From Jackrogersella multiformis (taxonomy: Eukaryota; Ascomycota; Sordariomycetes; Xylariales; Hypoxylaceae), in the NCBI GenBank assembly GCA_902806575.1, contig CADCXD010000009.1:1860001-1924000 (forward strand): a DNA stretch of 64,000 nucleotides, given 5' to 3'. Below, piece after piece: positions 24,860-38,885 of the stretch. Each line of letters begins with the position of its first letter. Positions within the stretch are counted from its first letter, which is position 1. Position numbers and translations under genes: made by a program. Below the pieces are notes generated by a model. It saw only the letters and a list, made by a program, of their open reading frames with translations, was not told the origin of the DNA and ran no database searches.

Positions 24860-27800
24860 ATGGCTTACATCTCAAGGGCCATACCTCGCCGATTGGGCCA
24901 ATCAGTAGCTCAGTTACGAGCTTCGTCTTCACTGGGCTCTCGGCTACAACCCTCGGCCTCATGGGTGTGCCATCGCTGTGCTTATAAGACAGTAAAGACA
25001 TTAGCAACTACTACACAACGAAGGTCGTTCGCGTCCGTTGAACAAACGGAGGCGCCGAAATATGCCCAATTAGATACCTTCCCCCGTCGCCACATTGGCC
25101 CTGACGAAGCTGATACGGCCGAGATGTTGAAGGCTCTGTCTCCTCCTGTCGCCGATCTAGACGAGTTTGTTCGCCAAGTCATTCCGCCTAACATATTGAC
25201 CAAGTTGAGTCTCGATATCCCCCCAGAAGAAGGACCACAGACCGAATCGAGTCTAAAGAAGATGGTGAAGGAGTACCAGTCCAACATCAACGTGAAGAAG
25301 AGCTTCCTCGGCCAGGGGTACTATGGAACCCATACCCCAGCCGTCATCCAGCGGAACGTTCTCGAGAACCCGGCTTGGTACACGAGTTACACTCCTTACC
25401 AACCAGAGATCAGCCAAGGTCGCTTGGAATCCTTACTCAACTTTCAGACCATGGTTACAGACCTCACCGCCCTTCCAATAGCAAACGCCAGTCTTCTAGA
25501 CGAAGGAACTGCTGCCGCCGAAGCTCTAACACTCTCTATGAATGTGATGTCGTCTTCGAGGGCTCAGAGAGAAGGAAGGACTTTTGTTGTCTCTACCACT
25601 CTCCACACGCAGACAATCTCAGTCCTACGTGGACGTGCAGATGGATTTGGTATTAGGATCTTGGAACTTGACCTTTCAAAGGATGAATCCCGTGCCGAGA
25701 TCGAGAAGCTCGGTGAAGACTTGGTTGGTGTTATGGTTCAATATCCCGACACATACGGCCATGTCGACAATTTCGAACCCCTCGCCGAATTAGTACATCA
25801 ACAGGGTGCTCTTCTTAGTGTTGCCACGGATCTCCTAGCTCTAACTTTGCTCAAACCGCCAGGAGAGTGGGGGGCAGACATTGCGTTTGGAAGTGCACAA
25901 CGATTCGGCGTGCCGATGGGATTTGGAGGTCCACATGCCGCTTTTTTCGCTGTTCAGGATAAGCACAAGAGAAAGATGCCAGGTCGGTTGGTTGGGCTTT
26001 CTAAAGACCGGCTAGGTAATAAGGCATACCGGCTAGCTCTACAAACTCGAGAACAGCACATCCGAAGAGAGAAGGCAACTAGCAATGTGTGTACATCACA
26101 GGCATTATTAGCGAATATGAACGCTCTCTACGCTATCTACCACGGCCCTGAAGGTCTTAAGGCGATCGCCGAACGTATTGTCCGTGGGGCAAGGCTTGTT
26201 CAAACCATTGCCAACGCGCACAAGTTCACTACTCAGACGAGCAAGTGGTCTGGTGACGGCAGCGTTCTCTACGACACAGTCATCGTCGACCTCGTATCTC
26301 CCGAGGACCAGCGTGACTTCGTGCGGTTTGCATATAAGCGCGGGATGTATGTCCGTAAAATCGGTGAAACCCAAATTGGTATCTCGGTCGATGAAACAAC
26401 GACTCTAGAGGACTTGGCCAGATTCTTCCAGACTTTTGCAGACATTGTCCAAAGAAATAATACGTACCCCTGCGAAATGGCAAAGAGCCAAGTTACTGAA
26501 TTACTCAATAAGCAAGCCGGATCATTAGACCTCCCGGGCGCTTTTCGACGAACTTCTAGCTTCCTGACACATCCTGTCTTCAACACACACCATTCCGAGA
26601 CAGAAATGCTTCGCTACATCTACCACTTACAATCCAAGGATCTATCCCTTGTTCATTCCATGATTCCACTTGGCTCATGCACCATGAAGCTCAACGGAAC
26701 CACGGAAATGTCACTCATCACCCTGCCCGAATTCTCTCAGATACACCCGCATACCCCACAGGAGATGGTAACGGGATATTCTGCGCTCCTGAAGACGTTT
26801 AGGTTACAGCTACAGAAAATTACAGGCATGGATGCTGTCTCTCTTCAACCCAACTCGGGAGCCCAAGGCGAGTTCGCTGGTCTTCGAGTAATTAGGGACT
26901 ACCATAAAGCACGAGTAGATGGTGGAAAGAAACGGGATATTTGCCTTATTCCCGTCTCTGCCCACGGCACAAACCCCGCCTCTGCGGCCATGGCCGGCAT
27001 GCGAGTAGTGCCGATCAAGTGCGATACGGCTACCGGCAATCTTGACTTGGTAGATCTCGAGGCAAAGTGTAAGAAACATCAAGACGAGCTCGCGGCCATC
27101 ATGGTCACTTACCCTAGCACCTTCGGTGTTTTCGAACCCGAAATCAAGAAGGTGTGCCAGCTCGTCCAGACGCACGGTGGCTTAGTCTACATGGACGGCG
27201 CAAATATGAATGCGCAGATCGGGCTCTGCTCTCCCGGAGAGATTGGCGCTGATGTATGTCATCTGAATCTCCACAAGACGTTTTGTATCCCCCACGGTGG
27301 TGGTGGACCCGGTGTAGGTCCTATTTGCGTAAAGAATTTTCTTCGGCGATTCTTACCTCGTGATCCCAATCCTGCGGACAACAAAACGATCGAGGAATAT
27401 AAATTTACGAGCGCTGGCTATGCAGTGAGCAGTGCCGATAATGGTAGCGCTAGTATCAATCTTATAAGTTGGGCGTATAACACTCTGATGGGTAAGACTT
27501 TCGATTCGTTACCAACTACTGCTTCACTAAATAGATGGATTGGCTAACTCTACTAATAGGAGATGAGGGCCTCACTCGCGCTACTAAGATCACACTTCTG
27601 AACGCCAACTATATCCTCTCCCGCCTCAAGCCTCACTACCAGATCTTGTACGTGAATGAGCACGGGCGGTGCGCGCACGAATTCATCCTCGACGCCCGGC
27701 CTTTTAGCAAGACTGCCGGCGTCGAGGCTATCGACATTGCCAAGCGCTTACAGGATTACGGCTTCCACGCACCAACGATGAGCTGGCCTGTCGCCAACAC

Positions 27801-28205
27801 GCTGATGATTGAGCCGACGGAGAGTGAGAGCAAGGAAGAGCTTGACCGCTTCATTAACGCACTGATTAGCATTCGCGGGGAGATCCGCGAGATCGAAGAA
27901 GGCAAGGTCCCGCGCGAACGCAACGTCCTGAAGATGTCGCCACACACCATGCAAGACCTAGTAGCGGGCGATGGTAACGAGGGCGGTAAGTGGGAGAGGG
28001 TCTACTCTCGTGAGAAGGCCGCTTACCCACTTCCGTGGCTCAAGGAGAAGAAGTTCTGGCCGACCGTCACGAGGATAAATGATAGTAAGTACATCACATA
28101 TTTCCTCAGTTCAAGACCATAGAATAAGCATACTAACTAAAGCGACAAGCCTACGGCGATCTCAACCTCTTCTGCACATGTCCACCGGTTGAGGACACCA
28201 CCTAA
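24860..28205 (+). CDS. GCV2: Glycine dehydrogenase (decarboxylating), glycine cleavage P-protein, mitochondrial
   Basis: Exons 24860-27491, 27560-28084 and 28150-28205 give 1070 aa, the usual length for mitochondrial P-proteins. The N-terminal 60 residues are rich in Arg/Ser with few acidic residues, a matrix-targeting peptide. Family blocks include [12 protein letters not shown] near the start, [69 protein letters not shown] and the PLP-binding Lys806 in [21 protein letters not shown]. The end [17 protein letters not shown] is typical. It decarboxylates glycine and passes the aminomethyl group to the lipoyl arm of the H-protein in the mitochondrial matrix. The start is the Met at 24860. Lipoyl synthase, which makes that lipoyl arm, lies 18 kb downstream. 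Confidence 0.97.
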
Positions 28206-28991
28206 GACATATTCCCCAATACCTTTCTTGCATCTTTCCGGCATAGCGCATAGGTATATCCATTCTTCAACATCATGGAAAATAAAGGCGTACGGGATAT
28301 TAGAAGACCTTTCAACACATAGAACAGAGCAGCATAGAGTTTCACCAACTCTTCTAGAGCTAAGGCGTTTTGCGGATGCGGTTCAACAACGGCAACGGCG
28401 ATAATTATATGTACATGGTCTCATACTTACATTCTAGCGACATATATTCAACTACATAAGTTTAGGTTCTGCATCTAGCTCCCTTAACTGGGCTGGACTA
28501 AGGTACTGGGCGGCAGAGCATGGATGCCGGCCGGCTATCGGGAATGAATGGATGGGTGGGTGGGTGTGTGGATATATGGCAATGAGAAAAGACTCGCGTT
28601 AGATCGTTCTTGATCCTGATCTAGCTAGACACTAGATTATAGATAGAGAATAGAAGATGTGCGCCTTAGACACTATACTGCTCTGCTTTTTCGTAGCTAC
28701 ATTCAAACTTCTGGTTCTGCTACCTTAGGTAGGTATTTGAAAGTATGATTGTAACCCCTATTCCGACAAGTGACAAAAGTCCTTATAAGTTACCGCTGAA
28801 TGTAGGACCAGTCTTGATTTAAGGGGTTCTAAGATAAAATAACTCATCTTTACCGAGCTTCATTAGATCCTCTCTACCCTTTATAATTATTCATTGTACA
28901 TTACACACTCTAAGTCCCGTATCTCTACCTACCTAACTGGTAGAGAACCGTTCTCTGACCTGTTATGCCCTTTGATCTATATTCTACACTC
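28206..28991. other. Convergent 3' region between GCV2 and the deaminase gene
   Basis: About 790 bp without a gene. A short GGGT-rich run lies at about 28548-28566. Confidence 0.5.
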
Positions 28992-31166
28992 TCACCCAAT
29001 CCCAGCCATGAAGTATTCCAACACCGGCCGCATGAAAATCCTCACGACGGCATCGCCATTAGCGATATATACACAGCCATCCCCGTCCGTGTTATTTTCC
29101 ACCCAATCCCCAGACAAATCAGTGCCGACAATCGGAACCACCCCCCGATCCCGCAGCTTCGCCACGTCCTCGGGCCCCAGCTGTTCGACATCATACAAGA
29201 GCTCCTTGTGGCGGCCATCCGGCGTCTCCGGATCTGCACTTCGGGCATATTCGACCTGGACCTCTAATAGGGGGCCAGCCCCGTATAGCCGGGTGCATTT
29301 CCCCATCCTAAGTGTTTTGGATCTCGCTTCGCCGCGCTCGTGTGTCGAGTTTCTCTTGGATGAGCTCGAGCTTTCCGAAGGATGTGTGGTTATCGAATTC
29401 TCCGGAACACCGCTGAGCTCTTCCCCGTTCATCGGGGGAGCTACTGGTGTTGCTTGATGTGCTTCCTCCATGTTTGGTGTTTCCTCTGCCTTCGCTACTT
29501 CATCTATTCCGTTTGCTTCTTCTACCTCTTTTACTTCTCCTATTTCGTCTACTACCTCCACCCCCACAACGGCCCCCCGGTTCCCTTCACCACCTACAAG
29601 TGCCGATCCGTGTACCGATAGTTTGTCGAGAGGAAGGGTCACCTCTCGAACCACCTCCAGTACACCTGTGCCCTTACTGTCTATTAAGGGTAGCGATACA
29701 CTGGATAAAGTCGAGTCCGATAAATACAAAGCCAGCAGAGTGCTTTCATTTGGATCGGGGTATACCGTGCGTTTCTTTCTCTCGAAAAGCTTTTTCACGC
29801 TCTCCTTCAGGTTGCCTTCGAGCCGCTGGTTATATCTCCACGCGAGATCGTCGTACTCGGGCCCGGCCGGTAGCCGCCACCCGGGATATAGCTTTCCGTG
29901 AGAATTCGGCATGTGGATCTTCTTGTAGAGGAGGATGAACTCGTTGCAGAGCCAGCAGGAGTCCTTGCTCGAGCACACGACCCGGGGCAGTCTTTCGTGG
30001 GGTATGTTAAGCTCGCAGTAGTAAAGGAGCTGGATCTCGGCGTGTATCTTGGCTTCTCGCAGAGTTTTCCTTGTCTGGTCGATGAAAGCATCATTTGCTT
30101 CCCCCCCCGTCAGTTCCTGGCCCTTGACCTTCTCATCGCTGTTTAGGAAGCGGCAGATGTTTTTCAAGTCTTTCTCCTGACTATTTAGCCCTTCGACTTT
30201 TGAGATTGTGGTTCTGAGGTTAGGGGTGTGCTTGTCGTTTGAAGCCTTGACAAGTGCCTTTTGAGGCCATTGGACAAGCACAACACGCATTCTTCGGGCC
30301 AGAGGTAGTTTTTTCCCTAGGCGATATAGGAACCTAGCTGCTTCGCGGTACCTTGCGGCATTGCTGATCATGCTCAAGAGGGAGCTCCTGAGGCTTGGAT
30401 TCATAGTGTCATTAGGAATGTTCTCAAATAGAGCCTCCAAGTCTCCTGCCTGTCGGAGGCGATGAACTCCTTGGACCAGTTCCTCTAATTGATGTTCTGT
30501 TTGGTGTTTAGTCCAGGAGTCAATGAGCTTCAATGTCGTCCTCGCCGTTTCAACAAACTTGTCTAGCACAGGCAGAAGCTTGTCCTTTATTTCTCTCGAC
30601 TTCAGATAATCAAAAGCTTTTTGAAGAGCTTCACCAATCGATTGACTCTGATTGCGTCCACGCCGAAGATGTAAACGATGAAGGATACGCGTTTGGCACA
30701 TAGAGATAATAGCTTTGAACACATCGCTCTCTATTACCTGGGATGGGCTAGCTGACCGGCGTCATTAGCAATATAACAGCAAGACACGGATCAACTTAGG
30801 CTTAATACTATACTCCTGAGAGAGAAGAGAGAATATCCCTTCAAATCTCAGTTTCAATTCTTCGAGAACCTGCTGCCCACCATCCTCGCATGTCCTATTT
30901 ACGGCGAGTAAGACGTTTAAATATTCCTCTCCGGGACCTTCCTCGATGCAGACGCCTGGGATACGATTGACATTGTCCTTTGTATATGCAAGGAAAGCAA
31001 GTGTACTGGCAAGGCTACGTTCCTTATTAAAAGGCAAAGTATAGCCCGTCGATCGACTCTGAATCTTTGTCACCGGGTTGGAAGATGGCGGGACAGGGAC
31101 ATGGTGGAGGAGATGCAAAGCCGCGATTCTCTCGGCGCAGATTATAGCAGGATTACGAGGCGCCAT
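28992..31166 (-). CDS. OTT_1508-like deaminase-fold protein
   Basis: Exons 30809-31166 and 28992-30751 give 705 aa. The 57 bp intron (GTATTA donor, GCTAATG branch-like site, CAG acceptor) is my best fit. An N-terminal region of about 340 residues, mainly helical, precedes the zinc site: KIHAEIQLLYYCEL with HAE at about 356-358, then SCWLC with Cys at about 385 and 388. HAE plus CxxC spaced this way is the zinc and catalytic core of the deaminase superfamily. The CxxC inside SC-WLC-NEF fits the OTT_1508-like family, which is expanded in fungi and was first named from Orientia. A Glu/Ser-rich linker (about 515-600) leads to a separate conserved C-terminal segment. Substrate is unknown; a nucleotide or nucleic acid base is the usual expectation. 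It neighbours a retrotransposon. Confidence 0.82.
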
Positions 31167-31963
31167 AGCTGAGCTCAAGATTGCTGTAAGTCGGAATCCT
31201 CAAGGGGTAAACATCAACACTCAATACCTAGGTATCCCTTCCAGCTGCCCGCTTATTTATTCTCTCTCTTGGTCATAAAACATGTCGTCTCATCATTTCT
31301 CAAATCTGCCTTCAGTCAGATTCGGCGATCGGCCGCCTGCATAACGGTCACATCCCCTCTCTAGGACGTTGGACATGTCTTTCGGTGATTGGTCGCCGTA
31401 CAAGTGGCTTAGGATGGCAAGATGCATATCTACATAGCATTAAAGCATCTTCCCGACATAAGAAAATGCGGTTTAAGTGATCAATATTAATATGTTGAAA
31501 TATCACTTGTCAATTGCGACAAGTGATTGGATGAGTACCTACCTGGTAGAGACAGCTACCTAGTATTGTTGATTTTGAGGTCCATTTGGAACTCTGCTTG
31601 ACGTAGGGGAATAGGAATAATTGTCCAAGAAACCGAACAGTAGTGTATTTGATAAATATGAACAGTGTTGTGTAGAACGGAAAGAATGAATACCTAGTAG
31701 GTACTCAGGTAATCAATCGCATGCCTTAATTCAAGGCGAGAATATGAGCTATCGCACAACGTCTATAACATCTTTCTTAGGGCAATAAACAACCTTCATC
31801 TATTAGTTTGAGCGAACTTACTAGACCACGGGAAGAGTCTACTTACATTTCCTGTGAGCTACTCCTCCATCCTTTGACACTATACCAGAATATGACTATC
31901 TCTCAGCGTGGTGTATGCACCTGAGTAATCATCTCTGGGAGTGAAGGGATCTGCGAATTATCG
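31167..31963. other. Intergenic region upstream of the deaminase gene
   Basis: No gene recognised. Normal base composition up to the retrotransposon, apart from a few TACCTAGGTA motifs (near 31228). Confidence 0.55.
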
Positions 31964-31968
31964 GCGTG

Positions 31969-32281
31969 TGTCATACGGATAGGCTTCACGAAGCAAAGTA
32001 TGATTAATATATATATATATGTTGGTAAATATGAGATATGTTAGAACTTATAAAATAAAGTTATTGGATAAGGTTAATTAAAAGACTTGATTAATATATG
32101 TAAAACTAAATTAACAAGATTAAGAAGGCGTTAACGGCGTTAAAGGAGATATTTAGATTATATATATATAGGTTATTACGCCTCGTTTTATAAGAAAAGA
32201 AAAAAGGTAAGGATTTTAAAACTATAAAGAATTATAATTTAAATTTAAATTATAGTTTTAAGCTTTATTGCTTTTATTATA
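31969..32281 (+). repeat. 5' LTR (313 bp)
   Basis: It starts TGTCATACGG and aligns over its whole length with the 3' LTR and with the solo LTR at 39079. The first 50 or so bases are nearly unmutated; the rest is rich in T and A where the solo copy has C and G. Its 3' terminal CA has become TA. Confidence 0.9.
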
Positions 32282-35200
32282 AATAATTCTTTAACTTTTA
32301 AAAAGATCTTATTTTAAAAAAGCACGTGCCTTTTAAAAAAAAGTTAATTTTTTTATTAAATTACCTTATTTTAATTATTTATAAGTAATTAATTTACTTA
32401 AAGAAGTTTTTTATTAAAGTATATTATATTAATATTACTTATTAATTTTATTATTACGTACGTTATTATAGCTATAAAGGAAACTTTATACTTTATTATT
32501 TTATAAGTATTTAAGTTAAATATTTATACTTTAACTTTATTATTTATTAATTTATAAAACCTTAAACTACCCTTATTAAATAATAAATAATCTTTTAAGT
32601 CTTTAATAATACTTATTTTATAAGATTTTAAAACTAAAGGTAAGCATAAAGAAAATTGCTATTTATAAGAATTTATTAAGACTAAACGATGCTTTAATAT
32701 GCAATTCCTTATTAAGATATTTAAAATAAAGAATATATTACTTTAAGACTTTTCCTTTATTCCCGGATTACTTTAATTTAATAACGATAATATTATAATC
32801 CTTTATAATCCTTAAGATTATAAAATAATTATATAAGATATTTTTAATATTAATAATATTAAAATTAATTTTAATAATTTTTTTATATAATTTATTAAAT
32901 TTTATTAAAAAATGTATAATAGTTATTATATTATTTAAATATTTGCTACCACCGTTATAAATAATTAAATTATTAATAAAGACTAAATCTAAAATTAATA
33001 TAATATAATTTAAATAATTTATAATATAATAATTTAATTTAATTAAATCGGTATAATATTAATAAATAAATAAATAGTTTATTTTAAATAATAAGTTTAA
33101 TAAGTTAGCTTAAACTTTTTATAATAAGTTTAAGATGCGATTACTTAATATATATAAAATAATTAAACTTAATAAAAAGTTATTAATAAGCTTAAAAAAA
33201 TAGTTAATTATTATTAATAAACTTTTTAAACCTTTTATTAAAATATTAAAAAATAAAAGGATCTTTAATAAAAAGTAATAAATTAAGTTTATATTAAAGA
33301 ATCTTAAATTAACGATTTTTTTATAAGAAAATATATAAACTTTACGTATATCGACGTAAAAACTTACCGTTAATTTAATAATTTAAAGGTTTATATTTAA
33401 ATCGCTTTTAATAAATTTAATATTTAATTAACTTTTAATAAATTAATTAATATTAATTTTATTTTAAAGAGTATTAAAAAGCGTGTTACATTAAAAACGT
33501 TAATTAAATTAAGTCCTTTTAATTAAAAATTTTTAATATACTTTAAAGTATTATTTATTAAGTACTTTAATTTAAAAGCTTAAATAAAGAACTTTTTTTT
33601 TTTATAATCCTTTTTATAAACTTAAGTTAAGAGAATAGTAAAAAAGGCTTAAGTATAGTTTAATTTTACTAAAGTTAACCCTTTTATATTTAAGGGTAAT
33701 AAGGAAAGAATTTTCCTTAAAAAGGCTATTAAAATATTTAATAATAATTTAAGCGACTTTAATTCCGATAATTAATTTTAAAACCTTAAATTACTTAGGG
33801 ATCCTTTTAAAAGATTACTTTAAAACAATCTTACGCCCTTATATAATAATAAAAATCCTTTACTTTAAAGTAATAATAACCGATTATTTAAAGCCTTAAA
33901 ACGATTAATTTATTTTTTTTACGTTATAATTATCGTTAATTTAATATAATTTAATAAACTTACCGTTTACGATAATAAGGATTTTATAAAGTTTTAAATT
34001 TAATAAATAAAAATTAAAGTATATTTAGAAACGTATACGGAAAGTTTTTTTAAAGATTTTTACCGTATTAACTAAATTAAATCGTTATTATTTAAAAAAG
34101 TATAATTATAGTATTAATAACGTAAAAGCTAAATTATATGGTTAAAAGTCTTTAATATTTAAATAATATACGTTACTATCTTTTAAGAACGTTTTATAAA
34201 CCTTTCGAAAAAATATTATAACTTAAAGAAAATAAATAAGCTTAAATATTAAAAGAACGTTACTTAATATTTTACTAAATTACTAAACTTTAATAAAATG
34301 ATTTAATGATTTAAAATAACGTTTTAAAATTATATTATTAAAACTTTTTTTAATAAAATTACTAAATTAATTTATTTTAAATAAAGGGGATTTCTAAATA
34401 TAAATAAAGAATTTTTTACTGTTATTTAAGAAGTAGGTTAAATATATAAAAATATATTAATTAACCTTAATATTTTAAGAAAAAAAGGGCTTATTTTAAT
34501 TTAAAAGCCCTTAAAATTAGGCCAAGCTAACCGCAAAAAGGAGAATTGCTTTAATTTAAATTAAAATCGATCTTTAAGAAATAATAATAAACTTAAAAAT
34601 AAAGGTAAGTTAAGATTAAATTAAAAAAATAAGGTTTAATTTAATAATAAAAATACTTTAAAAGGGATTAATTAAATAAATATAAATTAATAAAAAAAAG
34701 ATAAGAAATTTTATTAACGTTATAAATACAATAATTATTAAACCTTTTTTTATTTTGCAAAAAAGGATATTAATGGTAAGGATTTACTATTAAACCCGGA
34801 TAAAATCTCCTCCGTAAAACGACCTTAAAATAATAATATTTAACTTATACTTTTACCATAAAAAAGGATATAAATAAATGTAGCCTTATAAAAATTATCT
34901 TATTTTTAAATTATAAAAATCGAAGATTTTAACTTAAATTTTTAAAAGGCCTTAACGTTATATTTTGTTAGATTTCACGGTTAAACTAAAATAAAATACG
35001 CTAAGCCGTAATAATTAAAAGATTAATTAAAGATAAGATAAAAGTTATAAAAAAACCTTACTTAAAATTAATTTTAAAATATAGATTTATTATTAATATA
35101 ACATTATTATATAATAAAAATAAATATTAAGTATAAATATTATTAAATTTTAAAAGTTTAATCTTAATAATATCTTTTTTTAAAGTAAGGAAATGAAAGT

Positions 35201-38200
35201 TGCTAATTATTAAAAAATAATATATTTAATTTATATTAGCTTTTAATTTAACTTAAATCCTTTTTATAAAACGTTATTATATTAATTTCTTTATCTTTTA
35301 CCATTAAAAAAACCATTTTTTTTAAATTAGCTTTAAGTTAAACGCTTTAAATAATAAATGTAATATTATTATATTATAATAGTAAATAAAAATTTATAAA
35401 CTTATAAATTTTTTTTTAAACTTTAAAAAGATTAAGTTTAATTTTTTTTATTATTAAAAATATTATATAAGCTTAACCTTATATAACCCGGAAAAGTTAA
35501 TTAATATAACAATAATAAGGAATATTAAAATAAATAAAGCGTTAAAAATGTTCTTAAAGAATTCTGTAAATTTATGCATATTATAATTAAGAAAGTAAGG
35601 TAATACCTTTTAAATCATTAATCATAAGATTATTTTATCGATTTTTAAAAAGGAAAAATACTTCCTTAAAAACCTTTTTATATTATAAGCAAAAAGGAAC
35701 TTAATATATTTAAATTATAACTAAATAAAATGATTAATAATGATTAAATCTAGAAATTAATCTCGTTTTACGTAATACTTATAATATTTATTAATAAATT
35801 TAATCCTTAAAACCTTTTTAAGTTAATAGTTAATTATTAAGGCTTAAATAATATTATTATTTTTATTTGCTATCTTATATCTTTAATATTTAAATTATAA
35901 GTTTACTTTAAAACTGTAAAATAGTTTATTAAAATTAATCTTAAGTTAAGATTTTACCTTATCAAAATTAAAGAAGGAAATAAATGGAAAATAACCTTTC
36001 GATGTAAATATAAATTCTTTAAATACTTAATTATACCCTTTAAATTAATTAATGTTTTAATAATTTTTTAATTAATAATAAATAATATTTTTTAAAACTT
36101 TATTAACTTAAGACTTTTAATATATTTAAATAATCTTTTTATTTATATAAATATAATAAAAAAATACGATAAGATTATTAAGGAAGTTTTAAAAAAACTT
36201 ATAAAATATTATTTAATAATTAATTTACGAAAATATTTTTAAAGAGTTTAAAAAATAAATTTTCTTAGTTATATTATTAAAGTAAATAATATCTTAATGG
36301 CTTAAGATAAAATTAATTATATTAATAATTAGGAAGTTTTTAAATCCCTTAAAAAATTTTAACAATTTATTAACTTTATAAACTTTTATTAATAATTTAT
36401 AGAAAAGTTCTTAGAAATAATAAGGCCAATTATTAACGTAAATAAGGAAAATAAAAAGGATTAAAGATAAACTAAAAAAATAAGTAAATTTTTTAAGGAA
36501 TTTAAATATTAATTCACTTAAGCTTTTGTTATGGCATACTTTAATTTTTTAAAACAAACTTATATAAAAGCTGATATATTAAATTATATTATTAACGCCG
36601 TTTTTTTTTAAAAAAATAAATAAGGTAAATTTAAACTTATAATTTATTATTCTCGTAAGTTTATATTAATAAAAATAAATTATAAAATATACGATAAAGA
36701 ATTATTAGTTATAATAGATTCTTTTAATAAATGGCATTAATATTTAAAAGGTATAAAATATTAAATTAAAGTTTACTTTAATTATTAAAACTTAGCTTAT
36801 TTTATAATAGTTAAAATCTTAAACCGTTATTAAGCTTAATAGGCGTAAGAATTATTTTTATATTAATTTATTATTAATTACCGACCTAAAAAATAAAATA
36901 ATAAGGTTAATATCTTTTTTAGATTATTATAATATCGACTTAAAAAAGGGGAAGTTAAAGATTAATTTATAAAATCGGTTTTATAAAACAAATATTTTTT
37001 ATATTTTCTAAGAACTTTATTTATTTTTTAACGGTTATCTTTATTATATTAAATAGATTTTATAGCCTTATTATACCTAATTAAGCTTTTAAATTTATTA
37101 AACGATTAAAAAAGGCAGTTATTAACGACCTAAAATACGTTATATAAGTTAAGAATCTTTTTAAGGACGTTATTTTATAAGATAACCTTTTTTATCGAAA
37201 GAAAAGATTTTAAATATTTATAAAACTTTAAAAAGAAGTTATTTTTATTAAATACGATATTTTTATTACTAAATATATAAGAATAAATAAAACTTTAAAA
37301 TTAATTATTTAAAACTTTTAATGGTTAAATATTAAGAATATTATCCGGGATTACGTACGAGGCTATTTAAAATGTTAATAAAATAAGATTTTTCGTTACG
37401 TCTTATATAGATATTTTTAACCGATGGAATTATATTATAAACCTTAATTAATAATAGTAATAAATTTTATTATTAACCTTTTTTTGTTAAACGGTTATGA
37501 TTTTATTTAAGTAATAATGGATTTATTTTTTAAGATAATATATTTTATTTTTTTTAAAACGAGAGAAAAAAAGTTTAACGATTTAATTAAAATTTTTATT
37601 AAGTAATATTAAAGATTATATGGTGTACCTTTAGATATTATTTTTAATAAAGATTTTAAGTTTATATCTTATATTTAAAAAGATTTCTTTAAATTAATAA
37701 GTATTAAGTTTCGAATAAGTATTATATTTTATTTATAAATTAATGGGTAAATAAAACGCTTTAATTAAATTTTAAAAGTTTATTTTAAAGCCTTCGTTAA
37801 TTACGAAATAAGTAATTAAGAGGATTTATTTATAATTATAAAATTTACTTATAATAATATTACTTTATTATTAATATAGCTTATTTTTTTTACGTTAATT
37901 ATAGATATTATTTAATAACTTATAATCTTTTTATAAGTATTTTACGTAACTTTAAAAGTAAATTATATATATATTAAATGATTTAAGTATATTAAGACGT
38001 ATAAAAATATTTAAAACGAAGTTATTAACGAATAAAAGAATAAATTAATAAACGATAAAAGGATATGTTAACTTTTAAAGTAAATTAACTTATGATGTTA
38101 AACGTAAAAAACATTAAAACTAAGCGTTTTATTAAAAAGTTAAATAAGAAGTTTTTAAGTCCTTTTAAGGTTTAATAGGTAATCTTTTTTACCGTAATGA

Positions 38201-38572
38201 AATTTATTTTTCTTAAAGGATAGAGAATATATAACTTATTTTATATCTTATTTATTAAACTTTACCGCGTTAATAATTAAGAATTTTTTAACCTTAATTA
38301 AGTTTTACGTAAGGCAGCCTCGATAAAGTTTAAAAATTATTAAATAAAATAAGTAATGGATTTTATTAAAAATTAAGGTTAAGTAAAATATTTTATAAAG
38401 TGGGAAAGATAATTAATTAAAAGGTATTAAATATAAAAACCTTATAAATATATATTTAACGAAGAAATAAAGGTAATAATTAAATTATTTTACGATTAAT
38501 ATATTAATAAATCTTACGATCTTATAATTACTTAATATACTTAAAGATAAATATTAAGAAAAAAAAAGTTAA
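32282..38572 (+). pseudogene. RIP-inactivated gag-pol of the chromovirus
   Basis: No open frame survives. Conserved blocks are still recognisable when C-to-T and G-to-A changes are allowed for. The reverse transcriptase active-site block is at about 36121-36150, followed by the thumb/connection block (about 36230-36410). RNase H lies at about 36500-36900. The integrase zinc-binding region is at about 37170-37390, where CGGGATTACGTACGAGG survives, with the integrase core after it. A chromodomain-like block is at about 38375-38490. A purine tract (38556-38568) precedes the 3' LTR as polypurine primer. Gag should occupy about 32.5-35 kb but cannot be resolved by eye. Confidence 0.8.
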
Positions 38573-38885
38573 TATTATACGAATAAACTTCACGAAGTAA
38601 AGTATAATTAATATATACATATATATTAATAAATACGAAATATATTAAAATTTATAAAATAAAATTATTAAATAAGATTAATTAAAAGATTTAATTAATA
38701 TATATAAGATTAAATTAATAAGATTAAGAGGGCGCTAATAACGTTAAAAGAGATATTTAGATTATATATATATAGGTTATTACGCCTCGTTTTACAAAAA
38801 GAGAAAAAAGGCAAGGACCTTAAGACTATAGAGAATTATAATTCGAATTTGAACTACAGTTCTAAGCCCTATTGCCCTTGTCACA
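38573..38885 (+). repeat. 3' LTR (313 bp)
   Basis: Same length and order as the 5' LTR. Here the outer part (about 38780-38885) is least mutated and ends in the intact TGTCACA, while the inner part, including its first bases (TATTATACGA for TGTCATACGG), is strongly AT-shifted. Confidence 0.9.

Noticed and set aside
29447..29938. 163-aa open frame antisense to the deaminase gene
   Set aside because: It covers the low-complexity linker on the opposite strand and reads as repetitive Leu/Pro text.
31969..38885. The AT-rich block as a centromere or a mitochondrial DNA insertion
   Set aside because: The LTRs, the matching target duplications and the readable polyprotein order explain it as a RIP-mutated retrotransposon.
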